Shown: positions 42,327 to 51,469 of the stretch, in pieces | Layout: each line of letters starts with the position of its first letter | Numbering within the stretch: the stretch's first letter is position 1 | Assembly (NCBI GenBank): GCA_910585435.1 | Contig: CAJUEJ010000001.1 | Span: forward strand, 80,905-144,904 | Length of the DNA stretch: 64,000 nt | Direction: 5' to 3' | Source of the DNA: an uncultured Hungatella sp. | GTDB lineage: Bacteria > Bacillota > Clostridia > Lachnospirales > Lachnospiraceae | Notes under the pieces: generated by a model | The model's database searches: none | Told to the model about the DNA's origin: nothing | The model's input: the letters and a program-made list of their open reading frames with translations, nothing else | Translations under genes and position numbers: made by a program

Positions 42327-44207
42327 ATGGCAATGGAGAAAAAGGATGGGTCTATGAGGCGGATTGTTGAGGGAAAGCTGTGTCCTGTTATGGAGGATTT
42401 GTTTGACAGGGTATGGAATGGCGGGCTGGGGCTTAAGATAGACGGGACGCCGGCTTACAATGAAAAGGCCCAGTTTGTAGGAGGCAAGGTAATCAACCAG
42501 GCCTGTTATACGGCTGTGGAGCTGCTTAAGACGGAGGAGAGCCTGGAGAAGCTGGGAGATATGATCCGCATGGTTTCGGATATGCCTATGGAGACCTGGG
42601 GAATCTTAAATGGTATCAGCGGGTTGTATCGTCTTGAGAAGGCCGGGCTGCTTAAAAGGGTTGTGGATGAGGAGACACTTGGGAGGCTGAAGGTGTCCAT
42701 GGACTGGCGGACTTTTGTGGATGTGAAGAATCACTATGCCCTGATTCATAAGCCTACCAACTACTATGGAGTGGCATTTGGGATTGCCAGGCACAGGGAG
42801 CTTCTGGGGTGGGAGCCTGAGGGGCACAGCATCCATCTTCTGAACCGGCTGATGGAGCATATTGACCAGTATTCCGGGGAGCTGTGTTTTATGGATGAGA
42901 CACCGGGGGAGGGGAGATTTGACCGCTACAGCATCCTGGTTCCCAGCGAGCTGACGTCTCAGCTTCTGGATACCGGCTGGCAGGTTCCGGAAAAAATACG
43001 GAACATGCTGACGAAGTCTGCCCATATTTTCCTGGAATTGGCCGATGAGGAAGGGCAGGGCTTTTCTTACGGGCGCAGCATCGGCGCCTATGGAGATACG
43101 GCTGCCCTGGAGGTGCTTTCCGCGGCGGCTGCCCTGGAAGGGGTTCTTGGTGAGGATGAAAAAGAACTGGCTTACGGCTACAGCATAAGGCTTCTGGAGC
43201 ATATGGTGGATTTCTGGTATGACACGGACATGGAATCGGTCAATATGTGGGAGAAGGGCAGGAAGACTGACAACTACCGGAATAAGAACCGGATTCTGGG
43301 GGAGAACTTAAGTCTGTGCATGCAGATGGTGAATTCTTTTGAGCATTGGGAGAGAGCCGGGTATGGAGACCGTGACTTCCCGGATGACTATGGACGGAGG
43401 CTGGAGGAGTTAAGACCTTATCTGTATGTGCCTTTTGCCGGGGGAGCGTATGAGAGAGGCCTGGCCATTGTCCGGGACGGAAGGAACATCTGGTCTCTGC
43501 CTCTGATTAACGGGGGACAGAAATATTATGATAAGGATCCCTATATGCCGGTTCCGTTCCAGAATCTGGTGCTTGAAGGGGTGCCGGAGCATCATCACGG
43601 GCAGCTGGTTCCTCAGTTTTGGATGGAAGACGGGGAAATACTGATGCCCCTAGCTTACATGACAAGGATTACTCCCAAGGAAGAGGCAGGAAAGTTTTCT
43701 GTGACCTGCCGGTTTGAGAGCCTGTGCCGGATGGGAGAAAGAATTTTTGTAAACGGGCAGAAGGAAGCGGCGGATTCTGTGACGGATAATTCTGTTGCCG
43801 GAGGAAGCCAGGAGGCACAGAGGCCGAAAAAGGCGGAGGGTGCCAGGGGAGAGGTCAGGTATACATTTTCCCAGGGGAAGATTAAGCGGGAGGATGTGTT
43901 TACCTTTGACCGGGAGATGAAGGTAAAGAAGGTGCGCCTGGTTTTCCTGACCTACTCTGAAAAGCCCTGTGTCGGGGAAAATGGTGTGGAATTCGGAGAG
44001 GGAATCATATCCGCTATGAAGGCCAGGGGCTATGGAAGCTGCAGTTTTAAAAAGGCTGCTGAAGACGGAAGCTTTGACACGCCTCATGGAAGGCTAAGCG
44101 GGGAAGCGGTCTGGGAGAGAGAGATGGAAGTGGAGGATAATAAGACCGACGAGGCCGGAAGGATGAAGCTAGAGCTGAGCTGGGAGATGGAATACCGGAG
44201 ACGGTAG
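42327..44207 (+). CDS. unassigned 626-residue protein, likely polysaccharide-lyase-like
   Basis: Not recognised. No signal peptide or membrane segment, so cytoplasmic. The first roughly 380 residues are helix-rich with aromatic and His-rich loops (NHYALIHKPTNYYGVAFGIARHRELLGWE, YGRSIGAYGDTAALE), and the last 230 look beta-rich (GKFSVTCRFESLCRMGERIFV, REDVFTFDREMKVKKVRLVFL). A helical toroid followed by beta sandwich is the plan of several polysaccharide lyases and heparinase-like enzymes. It sits between the permeases and GH88 with 27- and 18-bp gaps and good GAGGTGAGG, so it should act on the imported uronic oligosaccharide. Catalysis is inferred. Confidence 0.7.
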   Translation: MAMEKKDGSMRRIVEGKLCPVMEDLFDRVWNGGLGLKIDGTPAYNEKAQFVGGKVINQACYTAVELLKTEESLEKLGDMIRMVSDMPMETWGILNGISGLYRLEKAGLLKRVVDEETLGRLKVSMDWRTFVDVKNHYALIHKPTNYYGVAFGIARHRELLGWEPEGHSIHLLNRLMEHIDQYSGELCFMDETPGEGRFDRYSILVPSELTSQLLDTGWQVPEKIRNMLTKSAHIFLELADEEGQGFSYGRSIGAYGDTAALEVLSAAAALEGVLGEDEKELAYGYSIRLLEHMVDFWYDTDMESVNMWEKGRKTDNYRNKNRILGENLSLCMQMVNSFEHWERAGYGDRDFPDDYGRRLEELRPYLYVPFAGGAYERGLAIVRDGRNIWSLPLINGGQKYYDKDPYMPVPFQNLVLEGVPEHHHGQLVPQFWMEDGEILMPLAYMTRITPKEEAGKFSVTCRFESLCRMGERIFVNGQKEAADSVTDNSVAGGSQEAQRPKKAEGARGEVRYTFSQGKIKREDVFTFDREMKVKKVRLVFLTYSEKPCVGENGVEFGEGIISAMKARGYGSCSFKKAAEDGSFDTPHGRLSGEAVWEREMEVEDNKTDEAGRMKLELSWEMEYRRR

Positions 44208-44225
44208 AAAGGAAGGGCAGGGAAT

Positions 44226-45335
44226 ATGGACTGGATCAGAGATTCGCTTGAAAAGACAGAGAAAAAGCTGGAGGCGGAGGCAGGACGTATGGGGGAGAAA
44301 ATCCCTTATATCGCAGAAAACGGACGCTATGAAAAGGATATGAGAGACGAGAACCTGTCCTGGTGGACCAATGGCTTCTGGGCCGGGATGATGTGGCAGA
44401 TGTATCATGCCTCAGGAAAAGAGCTGTTTAAGGAGGCTGCCTGTAAGACGGAAAAAACCCTTGACAGGGCCCTGGAAAATTATGAGGGCCTTCACCATGA
44501 TGTGGGATTTATGTGGATGCACACGGCAGCGGCCGATTACCGTCTGACTGGCAATCCCCTGTCCAGAAAAAGGGCTCTCCATGTAGCCAATCTGCTGGCA
44601 GGGCGGTTTAATTATGCAGGAAAGTTTATACGGGCCTGGAACCTGGATAAGACTGGATGGATGATTGTGGACTGTATGATGAATCTGTCGCTGCTTTACT
44701 GGGCATCAGAGGAAACCGGCGATCCCAGATATGCACAGATAGCCGACATGCACGCGGATACGGCCATGAAAGAGGTGATGCGTCCTGACGGATCCTGCAA
44801 CCACATCGTGGTGTTTGACCCGGAGACAGGGGCTGTGACAGAAAAACCGGGAGGGCAGGGATACGGGGAAGGCTCTGCCTGGTCCAGAGGCCAGGCCTGG
44901 GCCCTGTATGGGTTTGCTCTGGCTTTCCTTCACACAGGGAGAGAAGAATACCTGGATACGGCGAAGCGGGCGGCCCACTATTTTATCGCCAACATTGCCA
45001 TGACAGACCATGTGTCCCTGTCAGACTTCCGCGCCCCTGAGGAACCGGTGGTGTGGGATACCACTGCCGCCGCCTGTGCTGCCTGCGGCCTTCTGCAGAT
45101 TGCAGAGATGGTGCCGGAGCTGGAGCAGGGGCTGTACCGTTTTCACGGTGAGAAAATATTAAAGCGTCTGACGGAAACGCACTGCTGCTGGGATGAAGTA
45201 AAAGACGGGATTCTCCAGTACGGCACAGCAGCCTATCACAGGAAGGAGGATACACATGTGCCGATTATTTACGGGGATTATTTTCTGACAGAAGGGCTTT
45301 TGCGGCTGGCGGAGAAAGGGTTTATGATTTGGTAA
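44226..45335 (+). CDS. GH88 unsaturated glucuronyl hydrolase
   Basis: A 369-residue cytoplasmic enzyme that removes the 4,5-unsaturated uronic acid left at the non-reducing end by polysaccharide lyases. The (alpha/alpha)6 fold signatures are LSWWTNGFWAGMMWQMYHASG, HHDVGFMW (an active-site Asp), MNLSLLYWASEETGD, the second Asp in DTTAAA, and GYGEGSAWSRGQAWALYGFA. The last motif separates GH88 from GH105. Co-transcription with the transporter and the unassigned gene fits the last step of a lyase pathway for a glucuronic-acid glycan. It ends 8 bp before a convergent gene. Confidence 0.92.
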   Translation: MDWIRDSLEKTEKKLEAEAGRMGEKIPYIAENGRYEKDMRDENLSWWTNGFWAGMMWQMYHASGKELFKEAACKTEKTLDRALENYEGLHHDVGFMWMHTAAADYRLTGNPLSRKRALHVANLLAGRFNYAGKFIRAWNLDKTGWMIVDCMMNLSLLYWASEETGDPRYAQIADMHADTAMKEVMRPDGSCNHIVVFDPETGAVTEKPGGQGYGEGSAWSRGQAWALYGFALAFLHTGREEYLDTAKRAAHYFIANIAMTDHVSLSDFRAPEEPVVWDTTAAACAACGLLQIAEMVPELEQGLYRFHGEKILKRLTETHCCWDEVKDGILQYGTAAYHRKEDTHVPIIYGDYFLTEGLLRLAEKGFMIW

Positions 45336-45343
45336 TCCCCAAA

Positions 45344-46411
45344 TCAATCACCCAGCATATTCACAACCTTCGCCGGAGTCCGGTAATACATATTGGAGGT
45401 AATGATACCTGTCTTTTCTGTGGAGGCGTGGACAATCCGGCCGTTGCCGATGTAGATGGCCACATGGTTGATTCCGCCTCCGCCGCTGTAGAATACCAGA
45501 TCGCCCGGCCTGGCCTCCTCCGGGGAGATGGCTCTTCCCTGGGAGGACTGGGAGGCAGCTGTGCGGTTTAAGTAGACCCCTGCCTTGTTGCTGAGAATAT
45601 ATCTGGTAAATCCGGAACAGTCCACCCCGGTGTGAGGGTCATTCCCGCCATAGACATAGGCATTGCCCACAAACTGAAGGGCATACTCCACGATGGAGTT
45701 TCTCACGGCTTCCCTGCGGGCCTTTTCTTCGGCCTCGGCCTGCCGTTTGTTTTCTATCATGGTCAGATAGCTGTCATACTGGCCTGTCTTTTCTGAGAGG
45801 CTGCTCTGAAGCCTGCCCAGCTCTGACTGGATTGCCTGGAAATCGGCGGTATTCTTTGCGTAAGCCTCAGGAAGCTCCCTGGAGGTAACCCTGACTTTAT
45901 AGTTGGAGGACAGGGTGGCATCTCCCGGCTGATAGCTTTCAGACAGTGTCTCCTGGGTCTGTCCGCTTTGGGTCCCGCTTTCATCTGTATCCCCCTCTGT
46001 CAGCATCTGCTGCAGGCCCAGCTCCTGGCGGATCTGATCCTCACGGGCCACCAGTTCTTCCAGCTCGCTTAAGGTATCCCTGGTTTTCTGCTCCAGCTCT
46101 TTAAGCGCCAGCTCCTGTTCTTCACGGGCCTTCTTTAACATCTCATTTTCCTGGTCTTCCAGCTCCTTCTGGGCTGCTAAAAGCTCCCATTCCCGTTCCA
46201 GATGCTCTTTTTCCTTCTGAACCACATTTAACTGATGGTGAGAACCGGCAAAAAACAGACAAGTACCGGTGAGAACCAGAAGGGCTATAAAAAAGATACC
46301 AAAGGTCCACACAGGAGTCTTAAAATGAATTGGTTCTTTTTGAGAGTGGGGAAGCAGCATGACCGTATAATTTAAGGAAATGCGTTCCTTCTTAAATTTT
46401 TTCCATTTCAT
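45344..46411 (-). CDS. NlpC/P60 peptidoglycan hydrolase with coiled-coil stalk
   Basis: 355 residues. An N-terminal membrane anchor (about 32-55, FGIFFIALLVLTGTCLFFAG) is followed by a long Glu/Lys/Gln coiled coil (about 60-140), a second coiled region (180-225) and a C-terminal NlpC/P60 domain (about 235-355): GVDCSGFTRYIL with the Cys nucleophile, ARPGDLVFYSGGGGINHVAIYIG with the His. Cell-wall endopeptidase of the kind regulated by its coiled coil. AAGGAGA ahead of the start. Bactofilin is the next gene upstream on the same strand, so a role in shape or division-related wall turnover is possible. Confidence 0.93.
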   Translation of the reverse strand: MKWKKFKKERISLNYTVMLLPHSQKEPIHFKTPVWTFGIFFIALLVLTGTCLFFAGSHHQLNVVQKEKEHLEREWELLAAQKELEDQENEMLKKAREEQELALKELEQKTRDTLSELEELVAREDQIRQELGLQQMLTEGDTDESGTQSGQTQETLSESYQPGDATLSSNYKVRVTSRELPEAYAKNTADFQAIQSELGRLQSSLSEKTGQYDSYLTMIENKRQAEAEEKARREAVRNSIVEYALQFVGNAYVYGGNDPHTGVDCSGFTRYILSNKAGVYLNRTAASQSSQGRAISPEEARPGDLVFYSGGGGINHVAIYIGNGRIVHASTEKTGIITSNMYYRTPAKVVNMLGD

Positions 46412-46468
46412 ATGTAATCTGTTCTCCTTTTCAGTTAATGGAAATAAGACATCCAGACAGTATGTTCA

Positions 46469-46969
46469 TTATTCGTTGTCAGTCTCATCCTTATCTTCCA
46501 TATCCGGCTTTTTGGGATCTTCCAAATCCTCCAAATCCTCTATGGACGGCTCAGAATAGCTGAATTCCTCTGAATCCTTATCCGGGATGGACGGACGGGA
46601 AGTGCTGTCATCCTCTGACAAATCCATGGTACAGTTTCCTTTGAAGGAAGCGCCCTCGTCGATCACAAGGGTTTTGGTAAACATATCGCCCAGCACACGG
46701 CCGGTTCCCGTGATCTCGATTTTGGAATCGGCCCGGATGTTGCCGTACACGGTTCCGGCAATCAGGATGTCAACCGCCTTGATATCGCCCCGGATAACGC
46801 CGTGTTCTCCGATAATAACAGAACTTTCTGACAGAATCTTTCCCTGAAGCAGGCCGTCTACCCTGGTGGAATCTGAGGTTAAAAGCAAACCTTCAATCTT
46901 GGAATTGTCACCGATAATCGTGTTAATCATACCGCCGGAAACAGCTTTGGGTTTCTTTGAATTAAACAT
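46469..46969 (-). CDS. bactofilin (polymer-forming cytoskeletal protein)
   Basis: 166 residues. The central beta-helix (about 15-115) has the typical short glycine-valine rungs: TIIGDNSKIEGLLLTSDSTRVDGLLQG, GEHGVIRGDIKAVDILIAGTVYGNIRADSKIEI. The C-terminus is an acidic, disordered tail (EDLEDLEDPKKPDMEDKDE). Bactofilins polymerise at the membrane and often recruit peptidoglycan enzymes; here an NlpC/P60 gene lies 57 bp downstream on the same strand, so the pair is likely co-transcribed. TTGAGGAGG precedes the start. Confidence 0.93.
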   Translation of the reverse strand: MFNSKKPKAVSGGMINTIIGDNSKIEGLLLTSDSTRVDGLLQGKILSESSVIIGEHGVIRGDIKAVDILIAGTVYGNIRADSKIEITGTGRVLGDMFTKTLVIDEGASFKGNCTMDLSEDDSTSRPSIPDKDSEEFSYSEPSIEDLEDLEDPKKPDMEDKDETDNE

Positions 46970-47501
46970 AATTCCTCCTCAAATATAGAACTGGATATTT
47001 TTCCACATATTTTTTGAAACAATCAGATACCATATATATTAACACTTTCGGATTAAAATTTCAATATTAAGTAACATATTTGTAATATATTTTTTACGGG
47101 ATATTACATCTTTTATAGGAATACCCCAGAAAAATCCTTGCCTGGCGTTGAGGGCCGGACTGTGGGCAGGGGAAAACAGATGTTTTAAATTTAACAGAAA
47201 AGTAATATATTTAGGAATATATATAATAGAATATACATATATTGAAACAAAAAGGACGGTGGAAATTAGTGAAATTTTAACATAAGAAATAAAAATGTAA
47301 AAAATATCCGGTATGGAATATGACGATTATTGCCTGTATCCATTGACTTTATAAGATTAATTCCCATATAATTAGCGGGATTGCCGAAAGTTTAACGATA
47401 AAAGTGGGGGATATTCCCATATTTTATAGTGGCTGGAACATTCTTGGACTCAGGACAGGATCCGGCTTCTGATTATCCGAAAAAGAAAGGAGCATCCGAA
47501 T
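46970..47501. promoter_or_regulatory. AT-rich divergent intergenic region
   Basis: 532 bp between the bactofilin (leftward) and SleB-like (rightward) genes; no gene seen. A likely rightward promoter is TTGACT (47343-47348), 18-bp spacer, TATAAT (47367-47372). The stretch 47200-47260 is rich in ATATAT, and 47409-47421 holds a small GGGGATATTCCC palindrome. No known riboswitch was recognised. Confidence 0.45.
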
Positions 47502-48179
47502 ATGTTTATGATAAAGGAAACGTTTGTGAGGCAGGTAACCGTACTGCTGTCGTCTTTGTCACTGCTGTTTATTGTAGTGCTGGCTTCCGGTGAAACAGGA
47601 AGAGGGGACATCCGCACGCTGACGGCATTTGCAGAGACAAACGCGGAAGTGGCAGAGGCGGCGGAAGCTGAAAAGGAAAGCATTGCACAGCAGGAGAAGG
47701 CTCTGGAAGAAACGGAGATTGAGAAAATCCGCAAAGAGGAAGCGGTAAGCGAGACAGACGCAGTGAAAGAAAAACTGGCACAGAAGGAGGCGTCTGCAGT
47801 TGTGCCGTGCAGCCAGGAGGACTATCAGATTCTCCTGCGCATTGTACAGGCGGAAGCAGGAATCTGCGACGACAGGGGCAAGGTCCTAGTGGCCAATGTA
47901 ATCTTAAACCGCGTCCGGAATGAAGAGTTTCCGGACACAATAAAAGATGTGGTGTATCAGCGCTCCCAGTTTTCACCGGTGGCCAACGGCACCATCAATA
48001 CCTGCAAGGTGACACAGCAGACCATTGACTGTGTGAACAGAGCCTTAAGCGGGGAGGACTACTCCCAGGGAGCCCTGTATTTTATGAACCGCAGCGGGGC
48101 CCGCCAGGGAGCTGCAAGCTGGTTTGACGGACGCCTGACATTTTTATTCCAGCATGAAAAACATGAATTTTTTAAATAG
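47502..48179 (+). CDS. SleB-like cell-wall hydrolase
   Basis: 225 residues: an N-terminal signal-anchor (about 10-27, VTVLLSSLSLLFIVVLA), a Glu/Ala/Lys-rich coiled region (about 40-95) and a C-terminal Hydrolase_2 domain (about 100-225) as in spore-cortex-lytic SleB/CwlJ: the catalytic Glu in RIVQAEAG, then VLVANVILNRVRNEEFPDTIKDVVYQRSQFSPV and GALYFMNRSGA. AAAGGAG before the start. In spore formers these help germination or wall remodelling; this copy lacks the N-terminal peptidoglycan-binding repeat of SleB. Its 3' end touches a convergent gene. Confidence 0.9.
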   Translation: MFMIKETFVRQVTVLLSSLSLLFIVVLASGETGRGDIRTLTAFAETNAEVAEAAEAEKESIAQQEKALEETEIEKIRKEEAVSETDAVKEKLAQKEASAVVPCSQEDYQILLRIVQAEAGICDDRGKVLVANVILNRVRNEEFPDTIKDVVYQRSQFSPVANGTINTCKVTQQTIDCVNRALSGEDYSQGALYFMNRSGARQGAASWFDGRLTFLFQHEKHEFFK

Positions 48180-48180
48180 C

Positions 48181-49164
48181 TTACGGATTCCATCCGTCGT
48201 TGCCGGAAAGCACAGCTTCCTTGGTATAATAAGGAAGCTCTTCCTCAGGGATCCGCTTTACCCAGGATGGGCGGCTGTCCATAGAAGCCCCGGGCCCTGT
48301 GCTGTTGTATTCCCCGTAGAAGGCAGTGACGTGGGCTTTTGGCTTATCCCAGTCATGCCACCCCTCCGGGCAGATGTGGGCCCCCATCTGGCAGTTTAAA
48401 AGCACGGTCCTGGCAAATTCCCGCCACGGCCGGCCCAGATAAGCTGTATGAGGCGGGCAGTTCCCTGTAAAACGGCATCCCTCCATCACATAGCCGTAAG
48501 TCTGCCCCTCCGGTGTGGACGCGGCAGTCACATAGCTGTTAACCGGGCTGCCTGTATCTTTGGAAAAGAATTCGCAGCACTCAAAATAAGCAGTGGCGCC
48601 TCCGAAGATGAAATCGATATCTCCCTCTATATAACAATTCTTATAATACTGGCGGCCGTTTATACGGGGCGCATACTGTTTGGGCCCGATAAATCCATTA
48701 GGCTCTATCTCTTTGGGAGGAAGGGGCGCGGTAAACAGAGTATCCTGGTTCCCCAAAAAAGAACAGCTGTCAAACTGAATCCGATCCCCGTCCACATACA
48801 TAGCCAGCGCCTGCCCCACCTTTACTCCCGGACCGGCACTGTTTGCAAAGGTCATGTTCCTGGCCGTAAAATCGTGGGTGTCGATCATACAGCTGTAAGT
48901 CCGAAACGTTCCCAGCTTTCCTATGTCCGGAGCTTTCATCTGTGCATACAGATCATACGTCAGCACCGTCTTCTCCCTGGATTCCCCTAAAAATGTAATG
49001 TAAGGAACCGAAACCGTCGCCCGCTCTTTATAGATCCCGTTGTGGACAAAAAGCACGGTCTCACAGCAGGGCCCCCCATCCCGGGCACCGTTTTGTGTCA
49101 AAAAATCCAAAGCCTCCTGAATCCCGGCAAAATCACCGGAACCATCCTGTGCAATATGTATCAT
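48181..49164 (-). CDS. pectinesterase (carbohydrate esterase family 8)
   Basis: Removes methyl esters from pectin. The 327-residue right-handed beta-helix shows family signatures: FANSAGPGVKVGQALAMYVDGD, GNQDTL, DFIFGGATAYFE with the catalytic Asp residues and YLGRPWREFARTV with the substrate-binding Arg-Trp. ATG 49164 has AAAGGGA 5 bases ahead and starts at the family N-terminus IHIAQDGSGDFAGIQ; the upstream ATG 49215 has no ribosome site. No signal peptide, so it acts inside on imported oligosaccharides, consistent with uxaB and the glycan locus. Ends 1 bp from the convergent SleB-like gene. Confidence 0.94.
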   Translation of the reverse strand: MIHIAQDGSGDFAGIQEALDFLTQNGARDGGPCCETVLFVHNGIYKERATVSVPYITFLGESREKTVLTYDLYAQMKAPDIGKLGTFRTYSCMIDTHDFTARNMTFANSAGPGVKVGQALAMYVDGDRIQFDSCSFLGNQDTLFTAPLPPKEIEPNGFIGPKQYAPRINGRQYYKNCYIEGDIDFIFGGATAYFECCEFFSKDTGSPVNSYVTAASTPEGQTYGYVMEGCRFTGNCPPHTAYLGRPWREFARTVLLNCQMGAHICPEGWHDWDKPKAHVTAFYGEYNSTGPGASMDSRPSWVKRIPEEELPYYTKEAVLSGNDGWNP

Positions 49165-49305
49165 ACGTATCCCTTTCTCTATCGGATCCCTCTCCATGGG
49201 GATCCGGCATTTCATAAATATTTATCAGTATACCGTATTTTAGAGCCCCATTCAAGAAAATAAGCGCGCTCTGTTACAAAAATATTACAAATACCCTATT
49301 CACCC

Positions 49306-49334
49306 TTGAACTTTTCCTCATTGCACATTATAAT
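49306..49334 (+). promoter_or_regulatory. promoter of the HlyD-like gene
   Basis: TTGAAC (49306-49311), 17-bp spacer, TATAAT (49329-49334). It may drive the HlyD-like, yggS and sepF genes. Confidence 0.72.
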
Positions 49335-49357
49335 ACTATAGGGAAGGGAGTTTCAGA

Positions 49358-50758
49358 ATGGCAAATGGAAACAAGAAAATTGTCAAGTACCGAAGACCGA
49401 AGAATTTCAATATAGGCGCATTTATCTTTTTTGCTATATTTGCCTATATGGCTTTCTATGTTTATAAATACGTAACCAAAGAAAAGGTTCAGCCATACGA
49501 AGTGACAGAGGGGGCAATCGTAAATAATAAAAAGTACACCGGAATTATCTTACGCAATGAAACTACCGCGTATCTGGACACCACCGGATACATAAACTAC
49601 TACATACGGGAAGGGAAGAGGGCTGCAGCCGGGACCAGCATCTATTCTGTGGATGAATCAGGAACCCTGGCCTCCATTGTAAAGGAGAACGGGCTGGATC
49701 AGACTTCCCTGGCCGACGAGGATCTGTTGGGCGTGAAAAAGCAGCTGTCCAATTACAGCCTGTCCTATTCAGATGAACGGTTTGATGACATCTATGATAC
49801 CAAGTATTCTCTGGACGCCCTGGTTTCTGAGTATGCCAATTTCTATGCCATGGAAAGCCAGGAGCAGGTCATTGAACAGCTGGGAGGGAATTTTAAGCAG
49901 GTTCAGACTCCTGTAAGCGGGGTGATTTCCTATGCCATCGATTCCTACGAGGATCTGAAGGCTTCCCAGATTACGGAGGAAGTGTTTGACAGAACCAATT
50001 ATTCCAGAGGAATCACCAAGGCAGGACAGCTGATGGAGCAGGGGACACCGGTCTACAAGGTGGTTACAGATGATGCCTGGTCACTGGTATTCCCCATGTC
50101 CCAGGAGGATGAGGAAGCCTTTGGGGGGGAGCCCAGCCTGCGTGTATCTTTTTCCGGATCGGATCTGACTACCACAGGCAGCCTGTCCGTGATTACAGGA
50201 GCAGACGGCAAGGCCTACGGGAAACTGGATTTCACCAAATATATGGTGCAGTTTGTGTCTGACAGGTATCTGGACTTTGAGATTGTCACCAGCTCGGCGC
50301 AAGGTTTAAAGATCCCTATCAGCTCCGTTATCAGCAAAAACTTTTATCTGGTTCCGGTAAATTTTCTGACTACCGGAGGGGACAGTGTGGAGAATGGATT
50401 TTTAAAGGAAGTCTATTCGGAAAGCGGGACGTCCATCGTCTTTGTTCCCGCCACGATTTACTATTCTTCCGATGAATATTATTATATTGACATGGGTGAA
50501 GGGGAGGAGATTCAGGCTGGAGATTATCTGGTAAAGCCGGATTCCACGGACCGGTATCAGGTAGGGCCGTCAGCGTCTCTTCAGGGAGTTTACAATATTA
50601 ACAGAGGGTATACTGTGTTTAAGCAGATTGAGATTCTGGCCCAGAGCGATGAATTTTATACGGTGAAAAAAGGTACAAGCTACGGGCTGAATGTATATGA
50701 TCATATTGTGTTAGACGGATCCCTGATTGAAAAAGAAGGGGTGCTGATCTATCAGTAG
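49358..50758 (+). CDS. HlyD-like membrane-fusion domain protein
   Basis: 466 residues with one N-terminal membrane helix (about 22-40, FNIGAFIFFAIFAYMAFYVY) and a large extracytoplasmic part with biotinyl-lipoyl/HlyD-like segments near the start (ITTAYLDTTGYINYYI region, VTEGAIVNNKKYTGIIL) and end. No outer membrane exists in this organism, so it is not a classical efflux adaptor. It is repeatedly found next to yggS and sepF in Clostridia, which suggests a division or envelope role. yggS starts 13 bp downstream. The activity is unknown. Confidence 0.8.
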   Translation: MANGNKKIVKYRRPKNFNIGAFIFFAIFAYMAFYVYKYVTKEKVQPYEVTEGAIVNNKKYTGIILRNETTAYLDTTGYINYYIREGKRAAAGTSIYSVDESGTLASIVKENGLDQTSLADEDLLGVKKQLSNYSLSYSDERFDDIYDTKYSLDALVSEYANFYAMESQEQVIEQLGGNFKQVQTPVSGVISYAIDSYEDLKASQITEEVFDRTNYSRGITKAGQLMEQGTPVYKVVTDDAWSLVFPMSQEDEEAFGGEPSLRVSFSGSDLTTTGSLSVITGADGKAYGKLDFTKYMVQFVSDRYLDFEIVTSSAQGLKIPISSVISKNFYLVPVNFLTTGGDSVENGFLKEVYSESGTSIVFVPATIYYSSDEYYYIDMGEGEEIQAGDYLVKPDSTDRYQVGPSASLQGVYNINRGYTVFKQIEILAQSDEFYTVKKGTSYGLNVYDHIVLDGSLIEKEGVLIYQ

Positions 50759-50771
50759 GAGAGGACAGAGT

Positions 50772-51467
50772 ATGGTTGCAGACCAATTTCATGAGATACA
50801 AAAAAGGGTGGCGGCTGCCTGTTTAAGAAGCGGCAGAGAGCCGGGGGAGGTTACCCTGATAGCAGTCAGCAAGACAAAACCTGTAGAAGACTTAAAAGAG
50901 GCGTATGAGGCAGGTGCAAGGGATTTCGGGGAGAATAAGGTTCAGGAGATTCTTGAAAAGTATCCCCGGCTTCCGGAGGATATCCGGTGGCACATGATAG
51001 GGCATCTGCAGACCAACAAGGTGAGACAGGTAGTGGGAAAGGTTTGCCTGATACATTCCGTGGATTCTGTAAAGCTGGCCCGGGAGATAAGCAAAGAGTC
51101 TGAAAAGCAGGGAATTGTCACGCCCATTCTTTTGGAAGTGAATGTGGCAAAGGAAGAGACCAAGTTTGGTTTTTGCCTGGAAGAGACAGAGGAGGCTTTG
51201 GAAGAGATCCGCACGCTTAAGGGTATAAAGGTGCAGGGGTTGATGACAATCGCTCCTTTTGTGGAAAAGGCAGAAGATAATCGGCAAATTTTTCGAATAT
51301 TTCATAAATTTTATGTTGACATGAAAAGTAAAAACATTGATAATGTTAACATGAGTATTCTTTCCATGGGGATGACCGGAGATTTTGAGGTAGCAGTCGA
51401 GGAAGGAGCAACCATGGTAAGAGTAGGCACCGGCATCTTTGGTGTAAGGCAGAGGATAGGAGAGTAG
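50772..51467 (+). CDS. yggS: YggS/PipY-family PLP homeostasis protein
   Basis: A 231-residue single-domain PLP-binding protein without known enzymatic activity, involved in vitamin B6 and amino-acid balance. The PLP lysine is in LIAVSKTKP; further signatures are FGENKVQE, RWHMIGHLQTNKVR, HSVDSVKLA and LSMGMTGDFEVAVEEGATMVRVGTGIFG. TAGGAGA before the start; sepF follows after 2 bp, the ylm-type division-cluster order of Gram-positive bacteria. Confidence 0.95.
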   Translation: MVADQFHEIQKRVAAACLRSGREPGEVTLIAVSKTKPVEDLKEAYEAGARDFGENKVQEILEKYPRLPEDIRWHMIGHLQTNKVRQVVGKVCLIHSVDSVKLAREISKESEKQGIVTPILLEVNVAKEETKFGFCLEETEEALEEIRTLKGIKVQGLMTIAPFVEKAEDNRQIFRIFHKFYVDMKSKNIDNVNMSILSMGMTGDFEVAVEEGATMVRVGTGIFGVRQRIGE

Positions 51468-51469
51468 CA

